Shown here one piece after another: positions 1 through 8,900 of a stretch of 64,000 nt of DNA. The notes beneath the pieces were generated by a model. That model worked only from the letters and a program-made list of their open reading frames with translations, ran no database searches and was not told the origin of the DNA. The stretch is from Nocardioides sp. BP30. GTDB taxonomy: Bacteria > Actinomycetota > Actinomycetes > Propionibacteriales > Nocardioidaceae. The stretch spans positions 1-64,000 of the forward strand of contig NZ_CP123620.1 in the NCBI RefSeq assembly GCF_029873215.1, given 5' to 3'. Position numbers and translations under genes: made by a program. Each line of letters begins with the position of its first letter. Within the stretch, counting starts at the first letter, position 1.

Positions 1-1244
1 CGGGTGTCGGGATCCTCGACGCCTGTCACGAGCACGCTGGCGTCCGGGAACGCCTCCTTGAACTCCGCGATGAACGGGATCGACCCGCCCACGCCCATGT
101 CGATCGGCGCGACACCGTCCCAGGCCTCGGTGAAGGCCGCACGCGCAGCCTCGTACGCCGGACCGGTCGCCTCGAGCACCGTCGGCTCGCCGGTGTCGAC
201 GACAGTGGTGGCGAGCTCCGCACCCCACGGCACGTGCTTCTCGAGGTGTGCCCGGAGCCGGGCCACGGCGTTCTCACCGGTGTCGCCGGGGGCGAGTCGG
301 ATGGTGACCTTGGCCCGTGCGACGGGCGTCAGCGTGTTGGAGGCCCCGTCGACCTTGGGCGCGTCGATGCCGGTGACGGTCACGGCCGGGCGCGTCCACA
401 GCCGCTCGACGGCCGACCCGCTGCCGATCCACCGGGTGCCGGCAGCGGCGCCGGACTCGGCGCGGAGCCGCTCCTCGGGGTAGTCGACGTCCGCGGCGGG
501 CCCGCTCACGAGCCCCTCGACGGCGCAGGAGCCGTCCTCGGTCCACATGCTGCTCAGCAGGCGGGTCAGCGCCATGATCGCGTCCGGGACCAGGCCGCCC
601 CACATGCCGGAGTGGACCGCGTGGGTGAGGGTGCGCACCTCCACGTCGACGCGGATCAGACCCCGCAGCGAGGTGGTCAGCGCCGGGACCCCGATGTCCC
701 AGTTGCCCGAGTCGCCGATGATGATCACGTCGGCCTTGAGCCGGTCCTGGTGCTTCTCCAACAGCTCGGGCAGCGTGGCGGAGGCGACCTCCTCCTCGCC
801 CTCGATGAAGAGCCGCAGCGTGACCGGGAGGCTCTCACCCAGCGCGCGCACGGCGCCCAGGTGCATGGCGATGCCCGCCTTGTCGTCGGCCGCACCGCGG
901 CCGTAGAGCCGGTCGCCGCGCACCGTCGGCTCGAACGGGGCGCTCTCCCAGTCGGCCGGGTCGTTCTCGGGCTGCACGTCGTGGTGGGCGTAGAGCAGCA
1001 CCACCGGCGCCCCCTCGGGACCGCGCTTCTCGCCGACGACCGCCGGCGGCGCGCCGTCGTACGCCCGGACGATCTCGGCCGCGAAGCCCTCGGCGGCGAA
1101 CAGGTCGCGGGTCTTCTCCGCGCTCCGCTCGACCTCGCTCAGGCGCGCCGGGTCGGCACTGACGGACTGGATCCGCACCAGGTCCTCGAGGTCGTCGAGG
1201 AGCGCCGGCATCAGGTCGTGGACGGTCGACTTCAGGTCGGTCAT
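1..1244 (-). CDS. M20-family metallopeptidase (dipeptidase-like), 3' end cut by window
   Basis: A zinc-dependent exopeptidase of the M20/M25/M40 type, which cleaves small peptides or N-acyl amino acids in the cytosol. At least 414 codons are present and no stop is reached before the left edge, so the C-terminus is missing. The metal-site motif AHHDVQP (about residues 86-92, H87 and D89), the bridging-Asp region GRGAADDKAG, the catalytic-Glu motif EGEEEVAS and IGDSGNWD are all visible. A HSGMWGG segment matches the lid/dimerisation domain of M20 dipeptidases. The ATG at 1244 is preceded by TAGGGT with a 7-nt gap and no Shine-Dalgarno, so the mRNA is probably leaderless. The exact substrate cannot be told from sequence. 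Confidence 0.93.
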   Translation of the reverse strand, partial: MTDLKSTVHDLMPALLDDLEDLVRIQSVSADPARLSEVERSAEKTRDLFAAEGFAAEIVRAYDGAPPAVVGEKRGPEGAPVVLLYAHHDVQPENDPADWESAPFEPTVRGDRLYGRGAADDKAGIAMHLGAVRALGESLPVTLRLFIEGEEEVASATLPELLEKHQDRLKADVIIIGDSGNWDIGVPALTTSLRGLIRVDVEVRTLTHAVHSGMWGGLVPDAIMALTRLLSSMWTEDGSCAVEGLVSGPAADVDYPEERLRAESGAAAGTRWIGSGSAVERLWTRPAVTVTGIDAPKVDGASNTLTPVARAKVTIRLAPGDTGENAVARLRAHLEKHVPWGAELATTVVDTGEPTVLEATGPAYEAARAAFTEAWDGVAPIDMGVGGSIPFIAEFKEAFPDASVLVTGVEDPDT

Positions 1245-1251
1245 ACGCCTC

Positions 1252-1257
1252 ACCCTA
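1252..1257 (-). promoter_or_regulatory. Leaderless -10 box (TAGGGT) of the M20 peptidase gene
   Basis: Minus-strand TAGGGT lies 7 nt before the ATG at 1244. This fits the actinobacterial TANNNT -10 consensus with transcription starting at or next to the start codon. Confidence 0.5.
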
Positions 1258-1274
1258 AGCCGTTCGGGGCCGCC

Positions 1275-1646
1275 CTACAGCGGCAGGTACGGCGCCAGGT
1301 CGGCCCGTTCGCCGCTGGCGCTGATCCGGCCCTGCGCCACCGCCTCGGCGAAGGACAGGTCGGCGGTCGCCAGGCCGATCCAGGTCAGCGCATCGGTCTC
1401 GATGACCGCCGGGGGCGTGCCCCGGGTGTGGCGCACGCCCTCGACGCACTGGATCGCGGCGAAGGGCGGCACCCTCACCTCGACGCTGCGGCCGGGAGCC
1501 TTCGACTCGAGCAGCGCCAGATAGTGCTTGGTCAGCAGCTTCAGGTCGGCCCGCGCAGGCGCATCGCCGGTGCTCGCGGCGGCGGCGATGCGGCTGCGGG
1601 CCGCCCTCACCTCCTCGGGCGGGGCAGGCTTGAGCCGGGCGGGCAT
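1275..1646 (-). CDS. Bacterial SCP-ortholog (sterol carrier-like) protein
   Basis: A 123-residue protein resembling the SCP_3 'bacterial SCP ortholog' family of Actinobacteria. These are small domains related to the sterol carrier protein fold; their ligand is unknown. The conserved centre is visible: EAPGRSVEVR-like PGRSVEVRVPPFAAIQCVEG, then RHTRGTPPAVIETD and the C-terminal SGERADLAPYLPL. The ATG at 1646 shares one base with the stop of the upstream ArsR-type gene (TGATG), so the two are very likely translationally coupled. A longer reading of this frame back to 1814 would overlap the regulator and is rejected. In other actinobacteria this family often sits near purF; purF itself is not in the window. 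Confidence 0.82.
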   Translation of the reverse strand: MPARLKPAPPEEVRAARSRIAAAASTGDAPARADLKLLTKHYLALLESKAPGRSVEVRVPPFAAIQCVEGVRHTRGTPPAVIETDALTWIGLATADLSFAEAVAQGRISASGERADLAPYLPL

Positions 1647-2197
1647 CAGACATCCTCCGGATAGGGCTGGACGAGCTGGTAGACCGAGTACGTCACCCGG
1701 CCGTCGTCGTGGCCCAGGGTGCGGGCGCGCCACCGCGTGTGCAGCTCCTCGACCTCGTGGGCGAACTCGACGAGCTCCTCGGGGTCGAACCGCAGCGAGG
1801 CGTTGAAGACCCACTTTTCCGCGGCGGGGTCGTCCGGCTCCACCGAGCGGTCGACGAGCTGGTAGCCCCAGGCGCGGGCGCTACGGCGGTAGACCTCCAG
1901 GGCGGCGTCACCACCCGGCTGGGCGAGCATGTCCTCGCTGCGGAAGGAGATGCCGTCGTCGGAGGCCATCTTCCAGACCCGGTCGCGGCGGTCGCGGGCC
2001 TGGTCGGGCGCCTCCTCCACGATGCCGTACTTGGCCAGCTGGCGCAGGTGGAAGCTGGCCTGGTTGGCCGGGATGTCGAGCGTGCGGGCCACATCGGCCG
2101 CCCGCAGGGCACCGCCGGCGTGGAGCTCGGCGAGGATGCGCCGGCGGACGGGGTGGGCGATCGCGCGCAGGATCCGGGGATCGTCGTACTGGACCAC
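1646..2197 (-). CDS. ArsR-family winged-helix transcriptional regulator
   Basis: A 183-residue regulator. Residues 1-90 form an ArsR-type winged helix: RAIAHPVRRRILAEL, then the recognition helix region DVARTLDIPANQASFHLRQLAKYG and a wing with VEEAPDQARDRRDRVWK. The remaining 95 residues are a ligand or dimerisation part without clear metal-binding cysteines, so it is probably not a metal sensor. The GTG at 2197 follows TAGGGT by 6 nt. It is divergent from an MFS exporter gene across a 68-bp gap containing an inverted repeat, which suggests it controls both itself and the exporter. Confidence 0.88.
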   Translation of the reverse strand: MVQYDDPRILRAIAHPVRRRILAELHAGGALRAADVARTLDIPANQASFHLRQLAKYGIVEEAPDQARDRRDRVWKMASDDGISFRSEDMLAQPGGDAALEVYRRSARAWGYQLVDRSVEPDDPAAEKWVFNASLRFDPEELVEFAHEVEELHTRWRARTLGHDDGRVTYSVYQLVQPYPEDV

Positions 2198-2203
2198 GTA
2201 TCC

Positions 2204-2209
2204 ACCCTA
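2204..2209 (-). promoter_or_regulatory. Leaderless -10 box (TAGGGT) of the ArsR-type gene
   Basis: TAGGGT on the minus strand lies 6 nt upstream of GTG 2197. Its -35 region would fall inside the palindrome at 2223-2262. Confidence 0.5.
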
Positions 2210-2222
2210 CCCAAATTACGCA

Positions 2223-2262
2223 CGCACCATTGCGCACCTATCGTTGCGCAACATATGGTGCG
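2223..2262. promoter_or_regulatory. Nested inverted-repeat operator between ArsR-type and MFS genes
   Basis: Outer arms CGCACCAT (2223-2230) and ATGGTGCG (2255-2262) are exact reverse complements. Inner arms TTGCGCA (2230-2236) and TGCGCAA (2245-2251) are also exact. The right arm overlaps the exporter's -10 box and the left side covers the expected -35 region of the regulator. This is the layout of an autoregulatory operator for the adjacent ArsR-family protein; binding is inferred. Confidence 0.6.
2254..2259 (+). promoter_or_regulatory. Leaderless -10 box (TATGGT) of the MFS gene
   Basis: TATGGT lies 6 nt upstream of ATG 2266 and overlaps the right arm of the inverted repeat. TTGCGC at 2230-2235, 18 bp upstream, could be the -35 element. 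Confidence 0.5.
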
Positions 2263-2265
2263 AAT

Positions 2266-3507
2266 ATGTCCTCGACCCGACCTCGGCGTTGGCGCTCCCT
2301 CGCCCGCAACCGCGACTTCACCGTCCTGTGGGTCGGGCAGACGATCTCCGACCTGGGCTCCCAGGTCAGCGCGTTCGTCTACCCGCTGCTCGGCTTCGCG
2401 CTGACCGGATCGGCGATGTGGGCGGCGAGCATCGAGGCGGCCTACCTGCTCGGGATGGTGGTGACCCTGCTACCCGCCGGGCTGCTCGCCGATCGCTGTC
2501 ATCGCCTGCGTCTCATGCGACTCTCCTCCGCGCTCGGCGCCCTGCTCTACCTCTCGCTGGTCCTGGCCGGTGCCTGCGGCGTGCTCACCATCGGGCACCT
2601 GCTCGTCGTCGCGCTGGCCACCGGCGTGGTCGGCGGGCTGTTCTCGCCGGCGGAGACAGCGGCGATCGGAGACGTCGTGGCCGCCGACGACATGCCGACC
2701 GCGATGGCGCAGCAGCAAGGACGCAAGCACGTCGCCGGCCTGATCGGCGCACCGCTCGGCGGGCTGCTGTTCGGGCTCAGCCGGTGGGTGCCGTTCCTCT
2801 TCGACGCAGTCTCCTACGCTGTGGCCTGGGTCGGCCTCGGCAGGATCCGCACCGACCTGGCGGCTCGCCCCGGGCCGCGCGCCCGCCCGATCCGCGACCT
2901 GCGGGACGGCCTGCGCTTCACCTGGCGGCAGCCCTTCCTGCGGGTCCTGCTGCTCTGGTCACCACTGGTGAACCTCACCGTGAACGCGCTGCTCCTCGTC
3001 GCGATCCTGCGGCTGGTGCGGGGCGGCACCGCGCCCGTCGCCATCGCGCTCATCGACGTCGTCGGCGGCCTGTGCGGCATCGCCGGGGCCGTGGTCGCAC
3101 CGTGGTTGATCGATCGGCTGCCCACCGGCCGCCTCACCCTGCTCGCAGCGTGGACCATGCTGCCGCTGATGGTGCCGATGGCGTTCTGGAGCGGACCCGG
3201 AGTGGTCGCCGCCGGGCTGGGCGCGATCCTGCTGCTCAACCCGGCCGGCAACGCCGGGGCCGGTTCGTATCGGATGGCGATCACCCCGGCACCCCTGGTC
3301 GGCCGGGTCCAGGCCGCGATGCAGTTCACCTCGCTGGTGCCGATGCCGCTGGCGCCGGTCCTGGCCGGTGGACTGCTGGGCTGGCTGGGCGGTCGCGGAG
3401 CGATCCTGGCCCTGGCCGTGCTCAGCGGGCTGATCGCGTTGATCCCCAGCCTCTCGCGGTCGGTGCGATCGGTCCCCCGGCCGGGCAGCTGGCTGACCGC
3501 AGCCTGA
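2266..3507 (+). CDS. MFS transporter, 12-TM drug-exporter type
   Basis: A 413-residue integral membrane protein of the major facilitator superfamily, probably a proton-coupled exporter. It starts ARNRDFTVLWVGQTISDLGSQ, typical of the MFS_3/enterobactin-exporter-like group. The loop 2-3 motif LLPAGLLADRCHRLRLM matches MFS motif A (G-x-L-a-D-r), and about 12 hydrophobic segments follow. The start is ATG 2266; a TTG 12 codons upstream lies inside the operator and is unlikely. Divergent from the ArsR-type gene, which may repress it. The substrate is not predictable. Its stop is 11 nt from the convergent purL stop. Confidence 0.87.
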   Translation: MSSTRPRRWRSLARNRDFTVLWVGQTISDLGSQVSAFVYPLLGFALTGSAMWAASIEAAYLLGMVVTLLPAGLLADRCHRLRLMRLSSALGALLYLSLVLAGACGVLTIGHLLVVALATGVVGGLFSPAETAAIGDVVAADDMPTAMAQQQGRKHVAGLIGAPLGGLLFGLSRWVPFLFDAVSYAVAWVGLGRIRTDLAARPGPRARPIRDLRDGLRFTWRQPFLRVLLLWSPLVNLTVNALLLVAILRLVRGGTAPVAIALIDVVGGLCGIAGAVVAPWLIDRLPTGRLTLLAAWTMLPLMVPMAFWSGPGVVAAGLGAILLLNPAGNAGAGSYRMAITPAPLVGRVQAAMQFTSLVPMPLAPVLAGGLLGWLGGRGAILALAVLSGLIALIPSLSRSVRSVPRPGSWLTAA

Positions 3508-3518
3508 GGTCGGCCCGG

Positions 3519-5777
3519 TCAGCCCAGGGCGGCGGGCAGCGTGGCGCGCCAGGCGGCGGTGAGCTCGTCGAGACCGATCTCGATGCGGCCCGCGGCCGTG
3601 TCGACGACGTACGACGATCCGCCGGTCTCGCCCAGCTCCGTCACCGCCACGCCGTGCTCGGCCGCCAACGCGGCCAGCGTGCCGGCGCGCTCGGCCGGCA
3701 CCGTGACCAGCACCCGCGCGGTCGACTCCGAGAACAGCGCCACGAACGGATCGCCCCCGACCGTCACCGAGACGCCGATGCCCGACGTCATCGCCGGCTC
3801 GGCCAACGCCTGCATGAGGCCGCCGTCGGAGAGGTCGTGGGCCGAGGAGGCGACGCCGACCAGGTCGTGCAGCAACTCGGCGAGCGCCTTCTCCGCAGCC
3901 AGGTCGACCCGCGGCGGCAGGCCGCCGAGATGGCCGTGCACGACGTGGGCCCACTCCGAGCCGGACAGCTCCTCACGGGTCTCACCGAGCAGGAAGACAC
4001 GCTCTCCCGCCGCCTGGAACCTCGACGGCGTCCGCGTGGTGACGTCCTCGATCACGCCCAGCACCGCCACGACAGGGGTGGGGTTGATCGCCACGTCGCC
4101 GGTCTGGTTGTAGAGCGAGACGTTGCCGCCGGTGACCGGGATGCCGAGCTCGAGGCAGGCGTCCTTGAGACCGCGGCAGGCCTCGGCGAACTGCCACATC
4201 ACCGCCGGATCCTCGGGCGAGCCGAAGTTGAGGCAGTCCGAGATCGCCAGCGGCACCGCTCCGCCGGTGGCGACGTTGCGGTAGGACTCCGCGAGGGCGA
4301 GCTGCGCGCCGGCGTAGGGGTCGAGCTTGGCGAACCGGCCGTTGCAGTCGGTGGAGACCGAGACGCCGAGGTTGGTGGACTCGTCGACCCGGATCATCCC
4401 GGAGTCGGACGGCTGGGCGAGCGCGGTGTTCCCGCGCACGTAGCGGTCGTACTGGTCGGTGATCCAGGACTTGTCGCAGAGGTTGTCCGAGGCGACCAGC
4501 GTCAGCACCGTCGCGCGCAGCTCGTCCGCCGACGCGGGTCGCGCGAGCGCCTCGGCGCCGTCGGCCTGGAGGGCGTCCTGCCACTCCGGGCGCGCCAGTG
4601 GGCGCTCGTAGACAGGACCCTCGTGGGCGACGGTGCGCGGGTCGACGTCGACGATGGTCTCGCCCTTCCAGTCGATGACCAGCCGACCGTTGCCGGTCAC
4701 CGTCCCGATGGTGGCCGCCTCGACGTCCCACTTCGCGCAGATCTCGTAGAACCGCGCCTCGTCCTCGGGAGCGATGACGGCCATCATCCGCTCCTGCGAC
4801 TCGCTCATGAGGATCTCCTCGGGAGCGAGCGTGGAGTCGCGCAGCGGGACGGCCGTCAGCTCGACGTGCATGCCACCGTCGCCGGCCGCGGCCAGCTCGG
4901 AGGTGGCGCACGAGATGCCGGCCGCACCGAAGTCCTGGATCCCGCGCACGATGCCCGAGGCGAACAGCTCCAGGGTGCACTCGATCAGCAGCTTCTCCAT
5001 GAACGGGTCACCGACCTGGACGCTCGGCCGCTTGGCCGGTCCGTCCTCGTCGAACTCCACCGACGCCAGGATCGAGGCACCGCCGATGCCGTCACCGCCC
5101 GTGCGGGCGCCGTACATGATGACCAGGTTGCCCGCGCCCGAGGCCTTGGCCAGGTGCAGGTCCTCGTGCTTGAGGACGCCGATCGCCAGCGCGTTGACCA
5201 GCGGGTTGCCGAGGTAGGAGGCGTCGAAGACTGCCTCGCCGCCGATGTTGGGCAGGCCGAGGCAGTTGCCGTAGCCGCCGACGCCGGCCACGATCCCCGG
5301 CAGCACGCGGTGGGTGTCGGGCTCGGCGAGCGGGCCGAAGCGGAGCGGGTCCATCACCGCCACCGGCCGTGCGCCCATCGCGAGGATGTCGCGGACGATG
5401 CCGCCCACCCCCGTCGCAGCGCCCTGGTAGGGCTCGACGTACGACGGGTGGTTGTGCGACTCCACCTTGAAGGTGACCGCATACCCCTGCCCGACGTCGA
5501 GCACGCCGGCGTTCTCGCCGATGCCGGCGAGCATCTTGCCCGCCGGCGTCTCCTGCGGGATCTCACCGAACTGGCGCAGGTGCACCTTGGAGGACTTGTA
5601 GGAGCAGTGCTCGCTCCACATCACCGAGTACATCGCGAGCTCGGCGCCGGTGGGACGGCGCCCGAGGATGCGCCTGATCTCGGCGTACTCGTCCTCCTTC
5701 AGCCCGAGCTCGGCCCACGGCTGGGACCGATCGGGGTCGGAGGCGGCATGGGTGACGGTGTCGAGGACCTCAGGCAC
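3519..5777 (-). CDS. purL: Phosphoribosylformylglycinamidine synthase subunit PurL
   Basis: The 752-residue small-type PurL uses ATP to convert FGAR to FGAM in purine biosynthesis, with ammonia delivered by PurQ and a bridging PurS. The protein shows [12 protein letters not shown] and [28 protein letters not shown] near the N-terminus, the [11 protein letters not shown] and [15 protein letters not shown] nucleotide-site segments, and a second AIRS-like half with [13 protein letters not shown] and [11 protein letters not shown]. The length fits the PurSQL form and not the 1300-residue single-chain enzyme. The start is GTG 5777, 6 nt after TAGCCT and without a ribosome-binding site. purQ and purS are 13 kb away in this window. 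Confidence 0.98.
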   Translation of the reverse strand: MPEVLDTVTHAASDPDRSQPWAELGLKEDEYAEIRRILGRRPTGAELAMYSVMWSEHCSYKSSKVHLRQFGEIPQETPAGKMLAGIGENAGVLDVGQGYAVTFKVESHNHPSYVEPYQGAATGVGGIVRDILAMGARPVAVMDPLRFGPLAEPDTHRVLPGIVAGVGGYGNCLGLPNIGGEAVFDASYLGNPLVNALAIGVLKHEDLHLAKASGAGNLVIMYGARTGGDGIGGASILASVEFDEDGPAKRPSVQVGDPFMEKLLIECTLELFASGIVRGIQDFGAAGISCATSELAAAGDGGMHVELTAVPLRDSTLAPEEILMSESQERMMAVIAPEDEARFYEICAKWDVEAATIGTVTGNGRLVIDWKGETIVDVDPRTVAHEGPVYERPLARPEWQDALQADGAEALARPASADELRATVLTLVASDNLCDKSWITDQYDRYVRGNTALAQPSDSGMIRVDESTNLGVSVSTDCNGRFAKLDPYAGAQLALAESYRNVATGGAVPLAISDCLNFGSPEDPAVMWQFAEACRGLKDACLELGIPVTGGNVSLYNQTGDVAINPTPVVAVLGVIEDVTTRTPSRFQAAGERVFLLGETREELSGSEWAHVVHGHLGGLPPRVDLAAEKALAELLHDLVGVASSAHDLSDGGLMQALAEPAMTSGIGVSVTVGGDPFVALFSESTARVLVTVPAERAGTLAALAAEHGVAVTELGETGGSSYVVDTAAGRIEIGLDELTAAWRATLPAALG

Positions 5778-5783
5778 ACCCGA

Positions 5784-5789
5784 AGGCTA
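5784..5789 (-). promoter_or_regulatory. Leaderless -10 box (TAGCCT) of purL
   Basis: Minus-strand TAGCCT ends 6 nt before GTG 5777; no Shine-Dalgarno is visible. Confidence 0.5.
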
Positions 5790-5821
5790 CCGGTCCCGGC
5801 CGCTCACCCGTGACTCCGCGG

Positions 5822-5853
5822 ACACCGATGGAACACCGATGGAACACCGATGG
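5822..5853. repeat. Three tandem 11-bp repeats upstream of purL
   Basis: ACACCGATGGA is repeated at 5822-5832 and 5833-5843, with a partial third copy (ACACCGATGG) at 5844-5853. The 11-bp period is about one helical turn, so a protein bound to each copy would sit on the same face of DNA. The repeats lie 33 bp upstream of the proposed purL -10 box. An operator role is inference. Confidence 0.55.
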
Positions 5854-5856
5854 CGA

Positions 5857-5898
5857 ACGCCTGCGGCGTGGCACGAGGTCGCGCCGCGCCGCAGGCGT
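5857..5898 (-). terminator. Hairpin terminator after the DUF11-repeat gene
   Basis: Exact 12-bp inverted repeat, 5857-5868 against 5887-5898 (ACGCCTGCGGCG / CGCCGCAGGCGT), with an 18-nt loop. It starts 10 nt past the stop of the giant surface-protein gene. No T-tract follows, as is usual in high-GC actinobacteria. Confidence 0.6.
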
Positions 5899-5908
5899 CG
5901 CCCAGGCA

Positions 5909-8900
5909 CTAGCTGCGCCGGCGTCGGAGCAGCAGGGCACCCGCCAGGACCAGCAGGGCACCGAGGGGAGCCAACCACCACAGCGGTCCGCCGGTGTTCG
6001 GCAGGCCGCCGGACCCGGAGGCCGTCGACGCGCTCTGCGAGGGCGCCGTGACCTTGGCCGACGAGGTCGAGCCGCCCGAGCCGTCCGAGCCGGGCCGCGA
6101 GGAGTCGCTCGCGCTGCCGCCTCCGCCGCTCACCGTCGCGACGTTGTGGATCACCGCACCCGGCTTCGCGTCCAGCGTCGTCACCACCCGGACCGTGCTC
6201 GCGGCGCCGGAGGCCAGCGGGCTGGTGCGGGTGCACGTGATGCGCTGTCCGACCACGCCGCAGTCCCAGCCCGGACCGTGGGCGCTGACGTAGTGCAGCG
6301 CCGAGGGCAGCTTGTCGACCACTGTCGCCGCCGCCACCGTCGCGCTCGGGCCGGCGTTGGTGACGGCGATGTCCCAACCGACGCTCGAGCCGTGCTGGAA
6401 CGCCACCTTCTTCTTCACCACGAGGTCGACGGTCGGCGTGACGTGGGCGGGATCGTCGCTGGCGTTGTTGCTCACCCGCAGGTCGGCGCTCCTCGAGCTC
6501 ACCGTGGCGACGTTCGTCAGGGACGGGTAGGCCTTGGGGCCCACCGTCACGACGAGGTCGATGGCGCTGGTGGCACCGTCGTCGAGGCCGGCGCGCTGGC
6601 AGACCATCGCTCCCGCGACGGCCTTGCAGGACCAACCGGGACCCGTGGCCGCGACATAGGTCAGGCCGGCCGGCAACGGGTCGGTCACGGTGACGGTGTC
6701 GGGAGCGTCCGTCGGCCCGGCGTTGTGCACGGTGAGGGTGTAGTGCGTCTCCTCGCCGACGACGAGCGGACCGGTGTGGGTCTTGACCAGGCTCAGGTCC
6801 GCGCGGGGGTCGACCTCGAGGGTGTCGGCGGAGGTGTTGTCCTCCGGGTCACCGTCCGGCGTCTGGGTCGTCACGCTCGCCACGTTCGTCACGCCGGGGT
6901 ACGCCGTGGCGTCCACCGTCGCCGTGACGGCGATGGGCGCCGCGTCGGTGTCGGCCGCGAGCGGGCCTGCGAGGTCACATCCGAGCGTGCGATCGCCGTC
7001 GTCGTACGTGCACGTCCAGTCGGGTCCGCCGTCGGCCGACACGAACGTGAGGCCGGCGGGGAGCGGGTCGCTCACCACGACCGCGCGCGCCGTCGAGGGG
7101 CCGGCGTTGTGCACCGCGAGGGTGAACGTGACGGCTCCGCCGATCTCGCCCGTCCCGGTGTGGCTCTTGACGATGGAGACGTCCGCCCCGCGGCTGATGC
7201 TGACAGTGGCGTCATCGTCGTTGTCGGAGAGGTCCGGATCGGTCGTCGAGGAGCTCACCGAGGCGGAGTTCGTCGCCGCCGCGTTGGCGTCGAGGTCGGC
7301 ATCGACGTGGACGAGCATCGTCAGCGTCGTGGCGGCGGTGCCGCTCACCAGCGGGCCCGCGAGCGTGCAGGTCACCACCTGGCCGGCGGCCGAGCAGGCC
7401 CAGCCACCGTCGGCGCTGAGGTAGCTCGTCCCGTCCGGAAGCGTGTCGGTCACCGTGATCGGCCCCTGCGCGTCGGACGGGCCGAGGTTGCGCACGTCGA
7501 GGGTGTAGGACGTGTCGGTCCCGGCCACGACGTCGTCGGCGCCGACGTGCTTCTTGACCAACGCGAGGTCGGCCTCGGCCACGACGTCGACATCGGCCTT
7601 CGCGGTGTCGTCGGCGGGGTCGTCGCCGTCGGTGGTGGTGGTGACCGAGGCGTGGTTGGTGAGCGTCGTGCCGTCCGCCACGCCGCTGTTCACGCGGACC
7701 TCGACCGTGACGGACCGGCTGGCGCCGGCCGGCAGGGTGGCGAGGGTGCAGGCCAGCGTCGTGGTGTCGCACGTCCAGCCGGTGCCGTCGAGGTCGACGA
7801 TCGTCATCCCGGCGGGGAGCGCGTCGGTGATGGTGACGTCGTCGGCGTCCGAGGTGCCGCTGTTGTGGGCCGTCACCTTGAAGGTCGTCGTCCCGCCGGC
7901 CCGCACGGGATCGGCGCCAGTGACGGTCTTCGTCAGGTCGATCTCGGCGCTGTCGACCACCGGCGTCGGGTCGGTGGTGCTGTCGTTGGTCGGGTTCTGG
8001 TCCTCAGGACCCGAGACGCTCGCCGTGTTGACGAGCGTCGCCGGCCCGGCCGAGGGGTCGACCCTGGCCACGACCGTGACGGTGAAGCTGTCCCCGACGG
8101 CGAGATCGTGGCCGTAGACGTACGTCGCGGACGCGTCGTCGGCCGCGCAGCTGCCCGCGCCCGAGACGCTGACACAGGTCAGACCGTCGGGCAGCGTGTC
8201 CGTGACGGTCACGTCCCCGTCGGCGCTGTTGTGCGCCGACGGCCCGTGGTTGGTCACCGTGAGCGTGTAGGTCACGTCCTCGCCGGCCACCACGTCACCG
8301 CTGGGGTGGGACTTGGCGATCGACAGGTCGGCGTTCACGTCACCGACGCCGAGGTCGTCGGTGTCGCTGTTGTTGGCCGTCACCGGGTCGGGTGTGCTCG
8401 AGTCGACGGCGGCGGTGTTCGCGATGTCACCGCGGTGGTCGGTCGCCACCTCGACCTGGATCCGGACCGCGACGTCCCCGGCGTGCGCGCCTGGGCTCGC
8501 CGCCAGCGGATCGGCGAGGTCGCAGGTGACGTCCTGGCCGCTCGCCGAGCAGCTCCAGTCACCATCGACGGAGGTGAAGCCGACGTAGCTCAGGTAGCTC
8601 GGCAGCGTGTCGGAGACCTCGACGGCGCGAGCGTCCGACGGTCCCTCGTTGTGCACCGTCAGCAGGTACGACGGCTGCTTGCCGGCGACGAAGTCGGCGT
8701 CGTCGACCCGCGACTTGTCGATCGAGAGGTCGGCGGACGCCGCGGGCGTGGTGGTGACCGACGAGTCGTCGTTGCCGTGGTCGGGGTCGGTGGTGCCGCC
8801 GTGGTCGTCGCCGGTCACGGTGGCGGTGTTGAGCACGTCGGTGGTGCGCGCGGAGTCGACGTGCACGACCACCGTGATCTGGTCGACGGAGCCGACCGGG

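Noticed and set aside
1275..1814. 179-residue version of the SCP-ortholog starting at 1814
   Set aside because: It would overlap the ArsR-type gene by 170 bp, and the family-like sequence begins at ATG 1646, coupled to the regulator's stop.
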